A stretch of 64,000 nucleotides of DNA from an uncultured Agathobacter sp. (GCA_934307695.1 CAKRCS010000001.1:186001-250000), one strand, 5' to 3'. Positions 42,457-51,803 are shown, counted from the stretch's first letter. Notes: a model not told the origin generated them from the letters alone. A program made the numbers and translations.

Positions 42457-43389
42457 ATGAGAAAAAAGAAAATCGTGATAGCTCTCGGACATGAAGCACT
42501 CGGAAGCACACTTCCGGAACAGCATGCGGCTGCAAAGCGCACGGCGAAGGCGGTTGCGGACTTTATCCGCGGCGATTATCAGGTCGTTATCACACACAGC
42601 AATGGTCCGCAGGTCGGAATGATCCACACGGCAATGTCCGAGTTCTGCAGAATATATCCGGAGTATACGGCAACTCCGACCTCTGTCTGCTCAGCGATGA
42701 GCCAGGGTTATATCGGATACGATCTTCAGAATGCAATCCGTACAGAGCTTTTAAACAGAGGCATCTACAAGACAGTTTCAACCGTCCTTACACAGGTGGT
42801 AGTCGATCCGTACGATGAGGCATTTTATCATCCGACCAAGGCAATCGGCCGTGTTATGACGCAGGAAGAGGCTGAGGAGGAAGAAAAGAAGGGCAACCAT
42901 GTTACAGAGGTTTCCGGTGGATACCGCAGGATTGTTGCAGCACCGAAGCCGATGGACATCGTGGAGATCGATGCGATCCGCGCACTTTCCGATGCCGATC
43001 AGGTCGTGATCGCATGTGGCGGCGGTGGCATCCCGGTTCTTGCACAGGGCAATAATCTGCAGGGTGCAAGCGCGGTCATTGAGAAGGATCTTGCTGCCGG
43101 CAAGCTGGCAGAGCTGCTGGATGCCGATATGCTTGTCATCTTAACGAGCGTGGACAAGGTATGCCTATCCTTCGGCAAGGACGAGGAAACAAAGCTTGAC
43201 ACACTTACCGTATCCGAGGCAAAGCAGTTCCTTGCAGACGGCGAGTTTGAAGCAGGCACAATGGCGCCGAAGATCGAGGCTGCGATCGACTTTATCGGGG
43301 AGTCCGCGATCCGCTCTGTCCTTATCACGAAGCTGAACAAGGACAGTAATGAGATCTCCGGAGGAATGGGAACACTCATTAAAAAGTAA
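42457..43389 (+). CDS. arcC: Carbamate kinase
   Basis: This 310-residue amino-acid-kinase-fold enzyme has IVIALGHEALGST near the start, ITHSNGPQVGM, and CGGGGIPVL (about residues 188-196). KDLAAGKLAELLDADMLVILT and GTMAPKIEAAIDF follow. It interconverts ATP plus carbamate with ADP plus carbamoyl phosphate, usually making ATP from arginine or agmatine breakdown. No arginine deiminase genes are next to it, so its carbamoyl phosphate source is unclear. In the usual GGNAL motif the residues here are GHEAL. The ATG at 42457 follows GGAGGT. Confidence 0.9.
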   Translation: MRKKKIVIALGHEALGSTLPEQHAAAKRTAKAVADFIRGDYQVVITHSNGPQVGMIHTAMSEFCRIYPEYTATPTSVCSAMSQGYIGYDLQNAIRTELLNRGIYKTVSTVLTQVVVDPYDEAFYHPTKAIGRVMTQEEAEEEEKKGNHVTEVSGGYRRIVAAPKPMDIVEIDAIRALSDADQVVIACGGGGIPVLAQGNNLQGASAVIEKDLAAGKLAELLDADMLVILTSVDKVCLSFGKDEETKLDTLTVSEAKQFLADGEFEAGTMAPKIEAAIDFIGESAIRSVLITKLNKDSNEISGGMGTLIKK

Positions 43390-43431
43390 TTCTGCTTAAA
43401 AAAGAGTCCGAAAAATTAGTAAAAACGCATA

Positions 43432-43460
43432 TTGCGAACAACCGGTTGCGCTAGTAATAT
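43432..43460 (+). promoter_or_regulatory. Galactanase promoter with a palindrome in the spacer
   Basis: TTGCGA (43432-43437), 17 bp and TAATAT (43455-43460) could be the promoter of the GH53 gene. CAACCGGTTG (43439-43448), a perfect 10-bp palindrome, sits in the spacer, a classic position for a repressor site. Confidence 0.5.
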
Positions 43461-43489
43461 GATGATATAGCTATGAAAAAGAAAGAAAC

Positions 43490-43541
43490 AGACATAGCGG
43501 TATGATCCTTTTATAGCGCAACTTATTTATACCCTATGTCT
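43490..43541 (+). promoter_or_regulatory. Leader hairpin before the galactanase gene
   Basis: AGACATAGCGGTAT (43490-43503) pairs with ATACCCTATGTCT (43529-43541) with a one-base bulge and a 25-base loop, ending 7 bp before the GGAGG site. There is no T run, so it looks like an RNA-stability or translation element rather than a terminator. Confidence 0.5.
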
Positions 43542-43560
43542 AAGAGCGGAGGAAATAATT

Positions 43561-45714
43561 ATGAAGAGAAAATGCATAAGTATTTTGCTGGCAGCAACGA
43601 TGACCGCGGCTCTTTTGTCCGGCTGCGGCAAGGATGCGGGCACAGATGCGGATGCGGTAAGCAGTGAGGCACCTGCACAGACACAGACTGACGAAGCGGA
43701 TAGCGGAACCGAAAGCACGCAGGCCGCAGACAGCGAAGTGCAGGATACGCAGGATGAGGAAGAAGATTACGCGCAGGATCGGGAACGCAGAACTGCACCG
43801 TCAAACGGCGGACCGATCAGCGCCACCTACACACCTGAACTTCCGACCGGGCAGGAAAGTGCTGATATTTATGTGGAGAAGATTGATGATATTCCGGATG
43901 ATTTTGTCAAGGGAATGGATATCTCCAGCATTCTTTCTGAGGAAGAAAGTGGTGTTGTATATTACAATGAGAATGGGGAACAGGAAGATGTATTTAAGCT
44001 GTTGTGCGATTCAGGGGTTAATTATATCCGTGTCCGTGTATGGAATGACCCGTTTGATGAGAAGGGACATGGCTATGGCGGCGGTAACTGTGATGCCACG
44101 ACAGCGGCGATCATCGGAGCGCGTGCTGCTGAGTATGGGATGAAGCTCTGCGTGGATTTCCACTATTCCGATTTCTGGGCGGATCCAAGCAAACAGATGT
44201 GTCCGAAGGCGTGGGAAGGAATGAGCGTTGAGGAGAAGGCAAGTGCCTTGTATGAGTATACGGTCGAGAGCCTGAATACCATTATTGATGCGGGTGCCAA
44301 CGTGGGAATGGTTCAGATCGGTAACGAGATCAACAGCGGAATGTCCGGTGAGACTTCACTTTCTGCCAAGGTCGAGCTGTTAAAGTCTGCAAGCAAGGCT
44401 GTCCGTGATGTCGCGGCGGCATGGAATCAGGATATCCAGATTGTTGTCCATTTTACGAACATCAATGATGCAAACAATATTATTAAGATTGCCGGAGAAC
44501 TGCAGCAGGCAGAACTCGACTATGATATCTTTGGCGTATCTTATTATAATTTCTGGCACGGAACATTGGAGAATCTTACCAATGTGCTTAGTTCCGTTGC
44601 GGAGAACTACGGAGTAAAGACCTGTGTGATGGAGACCTCTTATATGTATACCGGCGATGAGGGGGATGCTTCAAGCAATAGTGTTTCTGCGGCGGACGAG
44701 GTAGATGGTTATCCGGTTTCTGTCCAGGGCCAGGCAAATAATGTGCGCGACGTTATGGCTGCTACGGTTGCCGGTGGAGGAATCGGCGTGTTCTATTGGG
44801 AGGGAGCATGGACTCCGGTAGGAAATGACCTTGTTTCTAACCAGAAGCTTTGGGAAAACTATGGTTCCGGATGGGCAAGCAGTTATGCCGTTGAGTATGA
44901 CCCGAAAGATGCCGGACAGTATTATGGCGGATCTTCTTGGGACAATCAGGCGTTTTTTGATTTTTCCGGCAATAAGCTTCCGTCATTGGATGTATTTAAG
45001 TATGTAAATTATGGTGCTGTCGGAAATGGTCTTGAGGCGCTTGGCGTTGAGAATGTTTCTTTGGAGTATTCCATCGGGGATACGCTCTCCCTTCCGGATG
45101 GTGTTTTGGCATACTACAATGACAGCTCCTGCAAGGATCCTGCAGCGGTTACCTGGGATGCAGATCAGATAGCGGCAGTTGATATGAACGCCGCGGGTAC
45201 ATATACCGTGACCGGTACAACGGACAATGGCCTGACCACCGTTGCAACCATCAAGGTGTTAAGTCAGAATCTGTTGCAGAATCCGGGATTTGAGGATGCT
45301 GACACCTCCATGTGGGTAGTGACCGAGTCGGCAGCAGGAACCACCGATATCCAGAACAAGGAATCCGATGCACTCTCCGGAGAGAATGCGTTCCACTTCT
45401 GGAGCGAGTCGGATATTTCCTTTACCGTGGAGCAGACACTGACAGACCTTCCGGAAGGAATGTACGGTGCAAGCGTCAACATCCAGGGTGGCGATGTCGG
45501 AGACAACGCAGAGTTTTACCTTTATGTAAAGGTAGGGGATCTGGTTTATGCTTCCGCAAATGCACAGCTTACAGGCTGGGTGGACTGGAAGAATATGACC
45601 ATCCGTGACATCTATGTGGACGGAAATACAGATGTTGTGATCGGTGTGTCCGCAAAGGCTGCTCCAAAGGGCTGGGGAACCATTGATGACTTTGAGTTTT
45701 TCCCGCAGAATTAA
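43561..45714 (+). CDS. GH53 endo-beta-1,4-galactanase lipoprotein with Ig-like and carbohydrate-binding domains
   Basis: This 717-residue protein is exported and lipid-anchored: LLSGCGK is a lipobox with cysteine near residue 22. An acidic linker follows. The GH53 domain (about residues 115-455) starts at FVKGMDISSILSEEESG. The acid/base is E256 in IGNEINSG and the nucleophile E358 in VMETSYMYT. An Ig-like domain follows (about residues 495-565), then a galactan-binding-type module (LLQNPGFEDADTSMW, about residues 568-717). It cuts beta-1,4-galactan of pectin at the cell surface. Its stop overlaps that of the convergent AraC gene. Confidence 0.9.
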   Translation: MKRKCISILLAATMTAALLSGCGKDAGTDADAVSSEAPAQTQTDEADSGTESTQAADSEVQDTQDEEEDYAQDRERRTAPSNGGPISATYTPELPTGQESADIYVEKIDDIPDDFVKGMDISSILSEEESGVVYYNENGEQEDVFKLLCDSGVNYIRVRVWNDPFDEKGHGYGGGNCDATTAAIIGARAAEYGMKLCVDFHYSDFWADPSKQMCPKAWEGMSVEEKASALYEYTVESLNTIIDAGANVGMVQIGNEINSGMSGETSLSAKVELLKSASKAVRDVAAAWNQDIQIVVHFTNINDANNIIKIAGELQQAELDYDIFGVSYYNFWHGTLENLTNVLSSVAENYGVKTCVMETSYMYTGDEGDASSNSVSAADEVDGYPVSVQGQANNVRDVMAATVAGGGIGVFYWEGAWTPVGNDLVSNQKLWENYGSGWASSYAVEYDPKDAGQYYGGSSWDNQAFFDFSGNKLPSLDVFKYVNYGAVGNGLEALGVENVSLEYSIGDTLSLPDGVLAYYNDSSCKDPAAVTWDADQIAAVDMNAAGTYTVTGTTDNGLTTVATIKVLSQNLLQNPGFEDADTSMWVVTESAAGTTDIQNKESDALSGENAFHFWSESDISFTVEQTLTDLPEGMYGASVNIQGGDVGDNAEFYLYVKVGDLVYASANAQLTGWVDWKNMTIRDIYVDGNTDVVIGVSAKAAPKGWGTIDDFEFFPQN

Positions 45715-46589
45715 TGCTTATGAAGGATGCGAAATTGCTTAGGCGTGATTTCGCGTCCTTTTTTAAATGATTTGATCATGTGGCTGCAATCGGTAAATCC
45801 GGTTTCCTGGGCAATGTAGTTCATGTCAAAATCTGTGAACATCAGAAATTCCTCTACCTTATACAGGCGTAGCTCCTCAATGTATTCTTTACAGGTCTTG
45901 CCGTATACGGAGAGGAATTTTTTGGCAAAGTACGAATAACTCATGCTGCAGGCTGCGGCAATATCAGAAACCGATATTCTTTGCGAAATATGCTCGTCGA
46001 TATATGCTGTAACACTTGAGATGTCAAAATGGGTATCCTCCACATAAAGGTCTGCACTGATATGAAAACCCAGTTCCATCCATATACGCAGCATTTTTAG
46101 CAGCAGCTGATGCAGTTCTGTCTGAATAAGAAGATCATAGCCGTAGCATTTGTTCTCCATCTCCTGAATGCATTTGCAGATACTGGAAAAGGCATCCATA
46201 CGGATCACACTCCCGCGATCAAAAAAGATAGGCATACCCTTGTGGAATGCGGCGGCAAAGATACTCCGGAATTTTGGCGCATAGTGCGGTGTCAGCTGCA
46301 GGCGGTTGATATCGAACTTGATTACCGCGTAGAAGGGGAGACGCGGAGCATCCGGCAGAATATGGGCGTAAATTGAGTGAACTGCTTCTGGAGGAATGAT
46401 GATGAGTTCACCAGAGCACAGAATATGATGCTCCTGTCCAATATAAACTTCGATTGCTCCTTGTTTGATATATAGCAGCTCGGCATAGTAATGCCAATGC
46501 GGTTTGACTGGTAGAGGCAGGATGGCTGCATCATACCAGAAGCATTCGGCAGGGGTGTTCAGATAATCTCCTTCTTCTAATACTGCCAT
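45711..46589 (-). CDS. AraC family regulator with cupin domain
   Basis: This 292-residue protein has an N-terminal cupin (KPHWHYYAELLYIKQGAIEV, GELIIIPPEAVHSIY) and a C-terminal double HTH (SVSDIAAACSMSYSYFAKKF, FDMNYIAQETGFTDCSHMIK, then GREITPKQFRI). It probably activates carbohydrate genes; the neighbouring galactanase is the obvious target but the gene pair is convergent. The start at 46589 is chosen over 46631 because AGGAGG lies 7 bp before it on the minus strand. It is divergent from the ABC exporter. Confidence 0.85.
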   Translation of the reverse strand: MAVLEEGDYLNTPAECFWYDAAILPLPVKPHWHYYAELLYIKQGAIEVYIGQEHHILCSGELIIIPPEAVHSIYAHILPDAPRLPFYAVIKFDINRLQLTPHYAPKFRSIFAAAFHKGMPIFFDRGSVIRMDAFSSICKCIQEMENKCYGYDLLIQTELHQLLLKMLRIWMELGFHISADLYVEDTHFDISSVTAYIDEHISQRISVSDIAAACSMSYSYFAKKFLSVYGKTCKEYIEELRLYKVEEFLMFTDFDMNYIAQETGFTDCSHMIKSFKKGREITPKQFRILHKH

Positions 46590-46745
46590 GTGATTCCTCC
46601 TAAGATGATAGATTTTTACAATTTCTTGCATATAAAAATCATATCACATTTGCTTGAAAAGTGCTATTCTGACATTCGATTCTTTTGAAAACGTATTATT
46701 TAATATCGATATTTTTACGATGACAGACAAAGAGAGGGAAAAAGC

Positions 46746-48524
46746 ATGAAAGAAAAACAGTTTCCCAGAACAAAAATGCAATGGCTATGGGATAACATGG
46801 AGGGAATGCGGCTTATTTATGGAATCGCAATTCTTGGCACAATCGGATATAATGTGCTGCAGCTTACCGTTCCATATTTTTCGCAGCAGATTGTTGACCT
46901 GTTCCTGACGGGAGAGGATGCAGCGTACAATATGGCAAACCACAAAGACCTGTTTTACAGGCTGATCATTGCGATGGTCGGGTTTACGCTGGTTCGTACG
47001 GTTATGGTGTATCTTACCTGTATGGGGTATGAGCATGTGTCACAGAAGGTTCTTTACCGTGTGCGCAATAAGCTCTTTGACAAGATCGAGCATCAGGACA
47101 TGACATTTTATAATACTTACCGCACCGGAGATCTGATGACGCGTGTGACGGGAGACCTTGATGCGGTGCGCCACATGATTGCGTGGGTAATACGCATGAT
47201 CATTGAATCTTTTGCGCTTATGGGGGCTACGGCAGTTTACTTTTTGTATATGAACTGGAAGCTCGCCCTCTGGCTGCTTGCAATCGCCCCATTTATCTTT
47301 CTGATCATCCGCCTGTTCCGTAACCGCGTGGCACCGATGCATGCGCTGCTTCGGGAGAAGCTCGCGGATATGAACACGGCTGCACAGGAGAATATCTCTG
47401 GAAACCGTGTGGTCAAGGCGTTTGCAAGGGAAGACTACGAGATGTCCCGTTTTGATGGCTGCAATGCCGACTACGCAAAGACCAACAAGCAGACGGCGTT
47501 TACATGGCTTCGGTATTTCCCGGGGATCGAGATCTGCGCAAACCTGCTTCCGGTCGTGCTGCTTCTGGTGGGAGGAATCTTCCTGATCCATGATGAACTG
47601 ACAATGGGTGAGTATGTTGCTTTCTCCGGGCTTACCTGGGCACTTGCCAACCCGATGCGCCAGCTCGGCAATATCATGAATGAGTTTCAGCGGTTCTCCG
47701 CGGCTTCAACAAAGGTTATGGAGCTGTATTATTCAGAGCCGCAGATCAAAACAGAGGTGGGTGCGATCGACCATGAGCAGCGCTTTGAGGGCAAGGTCGA
47801 ATTTCGCAATGTGAGCTTCCAATATGATGACGGAATCCTCCCGGTACTGCGCGATATTTCCTTTACGGTGCTGCCGGGCGAAACGGTGGCAATCATGGGC
47901 GAGACCGGATGTGGAAAAACCTCGCTGATCCAGCTGATTCCACGCTTTTATGAACCGACCGCTGGCACGATCCTTGTGGATGACATCGACATCAAGAAGC
48001 TGAAGCTGGAACAGCTTCGGAAAAATATCGGACTTGCAACGCAGGATGTCCTGCTTTACTCAGATACGATTGACGGAAATATTGCATATGGAAACAGCCA
48101 TCTTTCTATAAAAGAGGTAGAGCGCTTCGCAAAGTTCTCCGCAGCGTCGGGATTTATCGACCGTATGCCGGAGGGCTATGATACGGTCGTCGGTGAGCGC
48201 GGTGTAGGGCTTTCCGGAGGACAGAAACAGCGTATCAGTCTGGCACGTGCACTGGCGGTCAAGCCTGCGATCCTGATTTTGGATGACACAACCTCCGCAG
48301 TCGATATGGAGACGGAAAAGCAGATCCAGCAGAGCCTGCAGCAGCTTGATTTCCCTTGCACCAAGATCATTATTGCGCAGCGTATTTCCACAACAAAGAA
48401 TGCGGATCGCATCCTGGTTCTGCAGGACGGGCGAATTATCGAGAGCGGAAATCATGAACAACTGATACAGAAGCACGGATATTATTATGAGCTTGTAAAG
48501 CTCCAGACCGGTGAGGAGGTGTAA
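46746..48524 (+). CDS. Heterodimeric ABC exporter subunit with degenerate ATP site
   Basis: This 592-residue half-transporter has six N-terminal helices and a C-terminal ATPase. Walker A is GETGCGKTSL and the signature LSGGQKQR. Walker B is LILDDTTS, with aspartate where the catalytic glutamate normally stands, and the switch position is glutamine (IIAQRIST) instead of histidine. Its own ATP site is thus inactive, as in the degenerate half of TM287/288- or LmrCD-type exporters. Substrate (drug, lipid or peptide) unknown. The partner starts 5 bp downstream. Confidence 0.9.
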   Translation: MKEKQFPRTKMQWLWDNMEGMRLIYGIAILGTIGYNVLQLTVPYFSQQIVDLFLTGEDAAYNMANHKDLFYRLIIAMVGFTLVRTVMVYLTCMGYEHVSQKVLYRVRNKLFDKIEHQDMTFYNTYRTGDLMTRVTGDLDAVRHMIAWVIRMIIESFALMGATAVYFLYMNWKLALWLLAIAPFIFLIIRLFRNRVAPMHALLREKLADMNTAAQENISGNRVVKAFAREDYEMSRFDGCNADYAKTNKQTAFTWLRYFPGIEICANLLPVVLLLVGGIFLIHDELTMGEYVAFSGLTWALANPMRQLGNIMNEFQRFSAASTKVMELYYSEPQIKTEVGAIDHEQRFEGKVEFRNVSFQYDDGILPVLRDISFTVLPGETVAIMGETGCGKTSLIQLIPRFYEPTAGTILVDDIDIKKLKLEQLRKNIGLATQDVLLYSDTIDGNIAYGNSHLSIKEVERFAKFSAASGFIDRMPEGYDTVVGERGVGLSGGQKQRISLARALAVKPAILILDDTTSAVDMETEKQIQQSLQQLDFPCTKIIIAQRISTTKNADRILVLQDGRIIESGNHEQLIQKHGYYYELVKLQTGEEV

Positions 48525-48529
48525 CACGA

Positions 48530-50311
48530 ATGGCTGGAAGAAATACATACAAAGAGGACGAAGTCTTAGAAACTCCTTTTGACGTGCGCCATTTGCTGCG
48601 CGCCTCCGTCTATATCAAAAAGTATTGGAAGAAAATGCTGCTGGCATTTTTGTTCAGTGCGATCGGTGGGATTGCGGGACTGTTTGCGCCGATGATCATA
48701 CAGCGGGCACTCGATATTGCAATCCCGCAGAAGAATCTGCATATGCTGTATATGCTTGTCATTGCGCTTATCGTGATCTACCTGGTCAGCGTGATCTTTA
48801 CCACGGTGCGTTCTTATATTATGGTTAATGTCGGACAGGATATTATCTACGATATCCGCAAGGATCTTTTTAACCATTTACAGATGCTGCCGTTCCAGTA
48901 TTACGATGACAGACCACACGGCAAGATTCTGATCCGCGTGGTAAATTATGTAAATTCGGTATCCGATATGCTTTCCAACGGGCTGATCAACCTGGTTCTT
49001 GAAATTTTGAACCTGGTCTTTATCGTTATTTTTATGTTTATTGTTGATGTCAGGCTTTCGCTGGTTGTCATGGCGGGAGTTCCGATACTGGCGGTATTCC
49101 TTTTCTGGATCAAGAATAAGCAGCGAAAGGCATGGCAGGCGGTTTCCAATAAGAACTCAAACCTGAATGCCTATCTGCAGGAGAATATCGTTGGTGCGCG
49201 CATCACGCAGATCTTTGCAAGAGAGGACGAGAATGCCGGAATCTTCCGCACACTCTCCGAGCGGTGCAGGGATGCCTGGATGTGGGCTGTACGGTACAGC
49301 AATCTGGTGTGGCCGGGAATCGACAGTATCTCCGTATTTGTCCGTGCGGCAATTTTTGTATTCGGGCTTGTGATTTTTGGACAGGGAAATGAATCACTCG
49401 GAACAATCGTTGCAATCTCAAGCTATGCATCAAGCTTCTGGCAGCCGATTATGAACCTTGGCAATATTTTTAACAACTTTATCAACAATATCGCATATCT
49501 GGAGCGTATCTTTGAGACCATGGATGAGCCGGTCAGTGTCGCTGATGCTAAGGATGCGGAAGAGCTTCCACCAATCAGGGGCAAGGTCACATTCGAGGAT
49601 GTAAGCTTTGCCTACGAAGAGGGCAAGCCGGTACTGGATCATGTTTCCTTTGTGGTCAATCCGGGGGAGAGCGTTGCGCTCGTAGGTCCGACCGGAGCAG
49701 GAAAAAGTACGATCGTGAACCTGATCTCGCGTTTTTATAATGTCGGGGACGGAAGAGTATTGATCGATGATCATGATATTGCCGGGGTGACGCTTCACTC
49801 CCTGCGCTCGCAGATGGGAATCATGCTTCAGGACAGCTTTATCTTTTCCGGCACGATCGAGGACAATATCCGCTATGGCAAGCTGGATGCAACGGCAGAG
49901 GAGATCGCCCGCGCGAGCAAGGTGGTCTGTGCGGATGAATTTATCCGGAACATGCCGGACGGCTATAAGACACAGGTACGGGAGCGCGGAGCCGTTCTTT
50001 CGCAGGGACAGAAGCAGCTGATCTCCTTTGCGAGAACACTTTTGTCGGATCCGGCGATCCTGGTGCTTGACGAGGCAACCTCCAGCATTGATGTGCAGAC
50101 GGAGAAGGCGCTTCAGAAGGGACTGGATGCGCTCTTAGAAGGACGAACCTCATTTATCATCGCGCACCGACTGTCTACAATCAAAAATTGTGACAAGATC
50201 ATGTATGTGGATCAGGGCAGGATCATCGAATGCGGAACACATGAGGAGCTGCTTGCAAAGAAGGGACATTATTATCATCTGTATACCGCCCAGATGGAAG
50301 ATATCGGTTAG
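48530..50311 (+). CDS. Heterodimeric ABC exporter subunit with catalytic ATP site
   Basis: This 593-residue half-transporter pairs with the previous gene product. It has six helices, Walker A GPTGAGKST, Walker B LVLDEATS with the catalytic glutamate, and histidine in FIIAHRLST. The signature is LSQGQKQ rather than LSGGQ. Its complete Walker motifs face the normal signature of the partner to form the active site, while its altered signature faces the partner's degenerate site. This complementary loss supports obligate heterodimer formation. No terminator is seen after it. Confidence 0.9.
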   Translation: MAGRNTYKEDEVLETPFDVRHLLRASVYIKKYWKKMLLAFLFSAIGGIAGLFAPMIIQRALDIAIPQKNLHMLYMLVIALIVIYLVSVIFTTVRSYIMVNVGQDIIYDIRKDLFNHLQMLPFQYYDDRPHGKILIRVVNYVNSVSDMLSNGLINLVLEILNLVFIVIFMFIVDVRLSLVVMAGVPILAVFLFWIKNKQRKAWQAVSNKNSNLNAYLQENIVGARITQIFAREDENAGIFRTLSERCRDAWMWAVRYSNLVWPGIDSISVFVRAAIFVFGLVIFGQGNESLGTIVAISSYASSFWQPIMNLGNIFNNFINNIAYLERIFETMDEPVSVADAKDAEELPPIRGKVTFEDVSFAYEEGKPVLDHVSFVVNPGESVALVGPTGAGKSTIVNLISRFYNVGDGRVLIDDHDIAGVTLHSLRSQMGIMLQDSFIFSGTIEDNIRYGKLDATAEEIARASKVVCADEFIRNMPDGYKTQVRERGAVLSQGQKQLISFARTLLSDPAILVLDEATSSIDVQTEKALQKGLDALLEGRTSFIIAHRLSTIKNCDKIMYVDQGRIIECGTHEELLAKKGHYYHLYTAQMEDIG

Positions 50312-50327
50312 ACCGAGGGTTGACTAT

Positions 50328-50356
50328 TTGACCACGGTGTGATACCATAATAATAT
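50328..50356 (+). promoter_or_regulatory. Possible promoter of the crotonase gene
   Basis: TTGACC (50328-50333), 17 bp and TAATAT (50351-50356) lie between the ABC operon and the gene at 50399. The -10 is only moderately good. Confidence 0.45.
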
Positions 50357-50398
50357 CTATTTTGACAAAAATTTAACAATATTCAGGAGGTTACTTTG

Positions 50399-51202
50399 AT
50401 GAGCGAGCTTAAGAACTTGACACTTGAAGTTGCAGATGAGGTTGCAGTTCTTGCAATTTCCAGACCGGCAGCACTTAACGCATTAAACAGCGAGACTTTG
50501 GATGAACTGAACGAGGTTCTTACTGAGATCGAGGCAAGAGATGATGTAAAGGTATTGATCCTTACCGGCGGACCGGACAAGAAGGGCAATGAGTTTAAGT
50601 CTTTCGTTGCTGGTGCTGATATTGCAGAGATGGTAAACTTCACCGCTCCGGAAGCAAGAGCATTTGGTATCCGTGCATCTGTTCCATTCTTCAAGCTGAT
50701 GAATATGCGCCAGGTAACAATCGCTGCTGTAAACGGCTTTGCACTCGGCGGTGGATGTGAGATCGCAATGGCTTGTGATATCCGTATCGCATCTGACAAC
50801 GCTATCTTCGGACAGCCGGAGACAGGACTTGGAATCATTCCGGGATTCGGCGGAACACAGAGACTTGCACGTCTTGTTGGAATGGGACGCGCAAAGGAGA
50901 TGATCTTTACCTGTGACAACATCGATGCAAACGAGGCTTATCGTATCGGACTTGTCAACAAGGTAGTTGCAAAGGAAGAACTTATGGCAACTGCAAAGGC
51001 AATGGCAGCTAAGATCATTTCTAAGGGAAGCTACGCGGTATCTGTTGCTAAGGCTGCAATCAACAACGGCTATGACATGGATATCAAGAACGCTGTTGAG
51101 ATGGAAGCAAACCTCTTCGGTGTTGTAAATGATACACATGATAAGAAGGAAGGAATGGGAGCTTTCTTGGAGAAGAGAGCTGCTGAGCTTACCGACTTCT
51201 AA
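50399..51202 (+). CDS. Enoyl-CoA hydratase/crotonase family protein
   Basis: This 267-residue crotonase-fold protein is probably a short-chain enoyl-CoA hydratase (3-hydroxybutyryl-CoA dehydratase), acting between 3-hydroxybutyryl-CoA and crotonyl-CoA. The oxyanion-hole and catalytic segments are SFVAGADIAEM, FALGGGCEIAMACD and FGQPETGLGIIPGFGGTQ. The glutamates in GGCE and GQPE are those used for water addition. In butyrate producers crt usually sits with bcd, etf and hbd; here it stands alone with its own promoter and terminator. AGGAGG lies 8 bp before the ATG. Confidence 0.85.
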   Translation: MSELKNLTLEVADEVAVLAISRPAALNALNSETLDELNEVLTEIEARDDVKVLILTGGPDKKGNEFKSFVAGADIAEMVNFTAPEARAFGIRASVPFFKLMNMRQVTIAAVNGFALGGGCEIAMACDIRIASDNAIFGQPETGLGIIPGFGGTQRLARLVGMGRAKEMIFTCDNIDANEAYRIGLVNKVVAKEELMATAKAMAAKIISKGSYAVSVAKAAINNGYDMDIKNAVEMEANLFGVVNDTHDKKEGMGAFLEKRAAELTDF

Positions 51203-51241
51203 TTGAAAATCTGATAGGTATTGTCGGAAATGACAAAAATG

Positions 51242-51275
51242 AGGCGGCTGCACAGGTTTTGTGCAGCCGCCTTTT
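51242..51275 (+). terminator. Intrinsic terminator between crotonase and CotF-like genes
   Basis: AGGCGGCTGCACA pairs with TGTGCAGCCGCCT around a 5-base loop (GGTTT), followed by TTT. It lies between convergent genes, but the strong T tract is on the plus side. Confidence 0.9.
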
Positions 51276-51295
51276 GGCTGTGTGCATTATAGGAA

Positions 51296-51754
51296 TTATG
51301 CCATTCCGTTTACGGTCTTGTATTTGTAGAGCATTTCTGCGTGGTTCTGCTCCTCAATCTGGATGTCAGCAAGCAGCTTGCGAAGCTTTGAATTTGCAAA
51401 GTTAAAGACATTGCTGTTGTATTCTCCGGAAACGAGCTTTTCAGTTCCGATGCAGTCGGTTGCCAGAAAGGCATCGGCCTTTTTATCCTCGGAATTGGTC
51501 ATGCTGTCGTAGGTTGCGGTCGGATTGTACTCACTTCCGTCGGAGTCGTTGCAGTTGCAAGCCGGAACGGTTCCGGTCAACACCTGACCAAGGGTGTCAT
51601 AATGGCGTTGCTCCTTCTGCTCTAACTGGTTGAAAAGATCGCGGAGTACAGGGTCTTTTGCTTCCTGACCATAGCGTTTGTACTTTTCGATGCAGCTCTG
51701 TTCCTGAGTCTGCAGATCCTGGATTGTGGTTGTTTCTTTTTCAGATAATACCAT
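51296..51754 (-). CDS. CotF-like (coat F, ferritin-like) spore protein
   Basis: This 152-residue helical protein has the pattern of the coat F family: an N-terminal helix pair (TTTIQDLQTQEQSCIEKYKR, RDLFNQLEQKEQRHYDTL), a central CNCNDSDGS loop and a C-terminal helix pair with LLADIQIEEQNHAEMLYKYK. Glutamates and histidines in the two pairs resemble a ferritin-like four-helix bundle. Such proteins are found in spore coats of Bacilli and Clostridia. The start is supported by GAGGT on the minus strand. Confidence 0.7.
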   Translation of the reverse strand: MVLSEKETTTIQDLQTQEQSCIEKYKRYGQEAKDPVLRDLFNQLEQKEQRHYDTLGQVLTGTVPACNCNDSDGSEYNPTATYDSMTNSEDKKADAFLATDCIGTEKLVSGEYNSNVFNFANSKLRKLLADIQIEEQNHAEMLYKYKTVNGMA

Positions 51755-51803
51755 TGGGATACCTCTTTTCCTTATTTTGTCAGGATATAGTATTGCACTG
51801 GAT

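Noticed and set aside
50483..51253. 256-codon minus-strand open frame opposite the crotonase gene
   Set aside because: It runs into the crotonase terminator and its product has abnormal Cys/Ser content with no domain.
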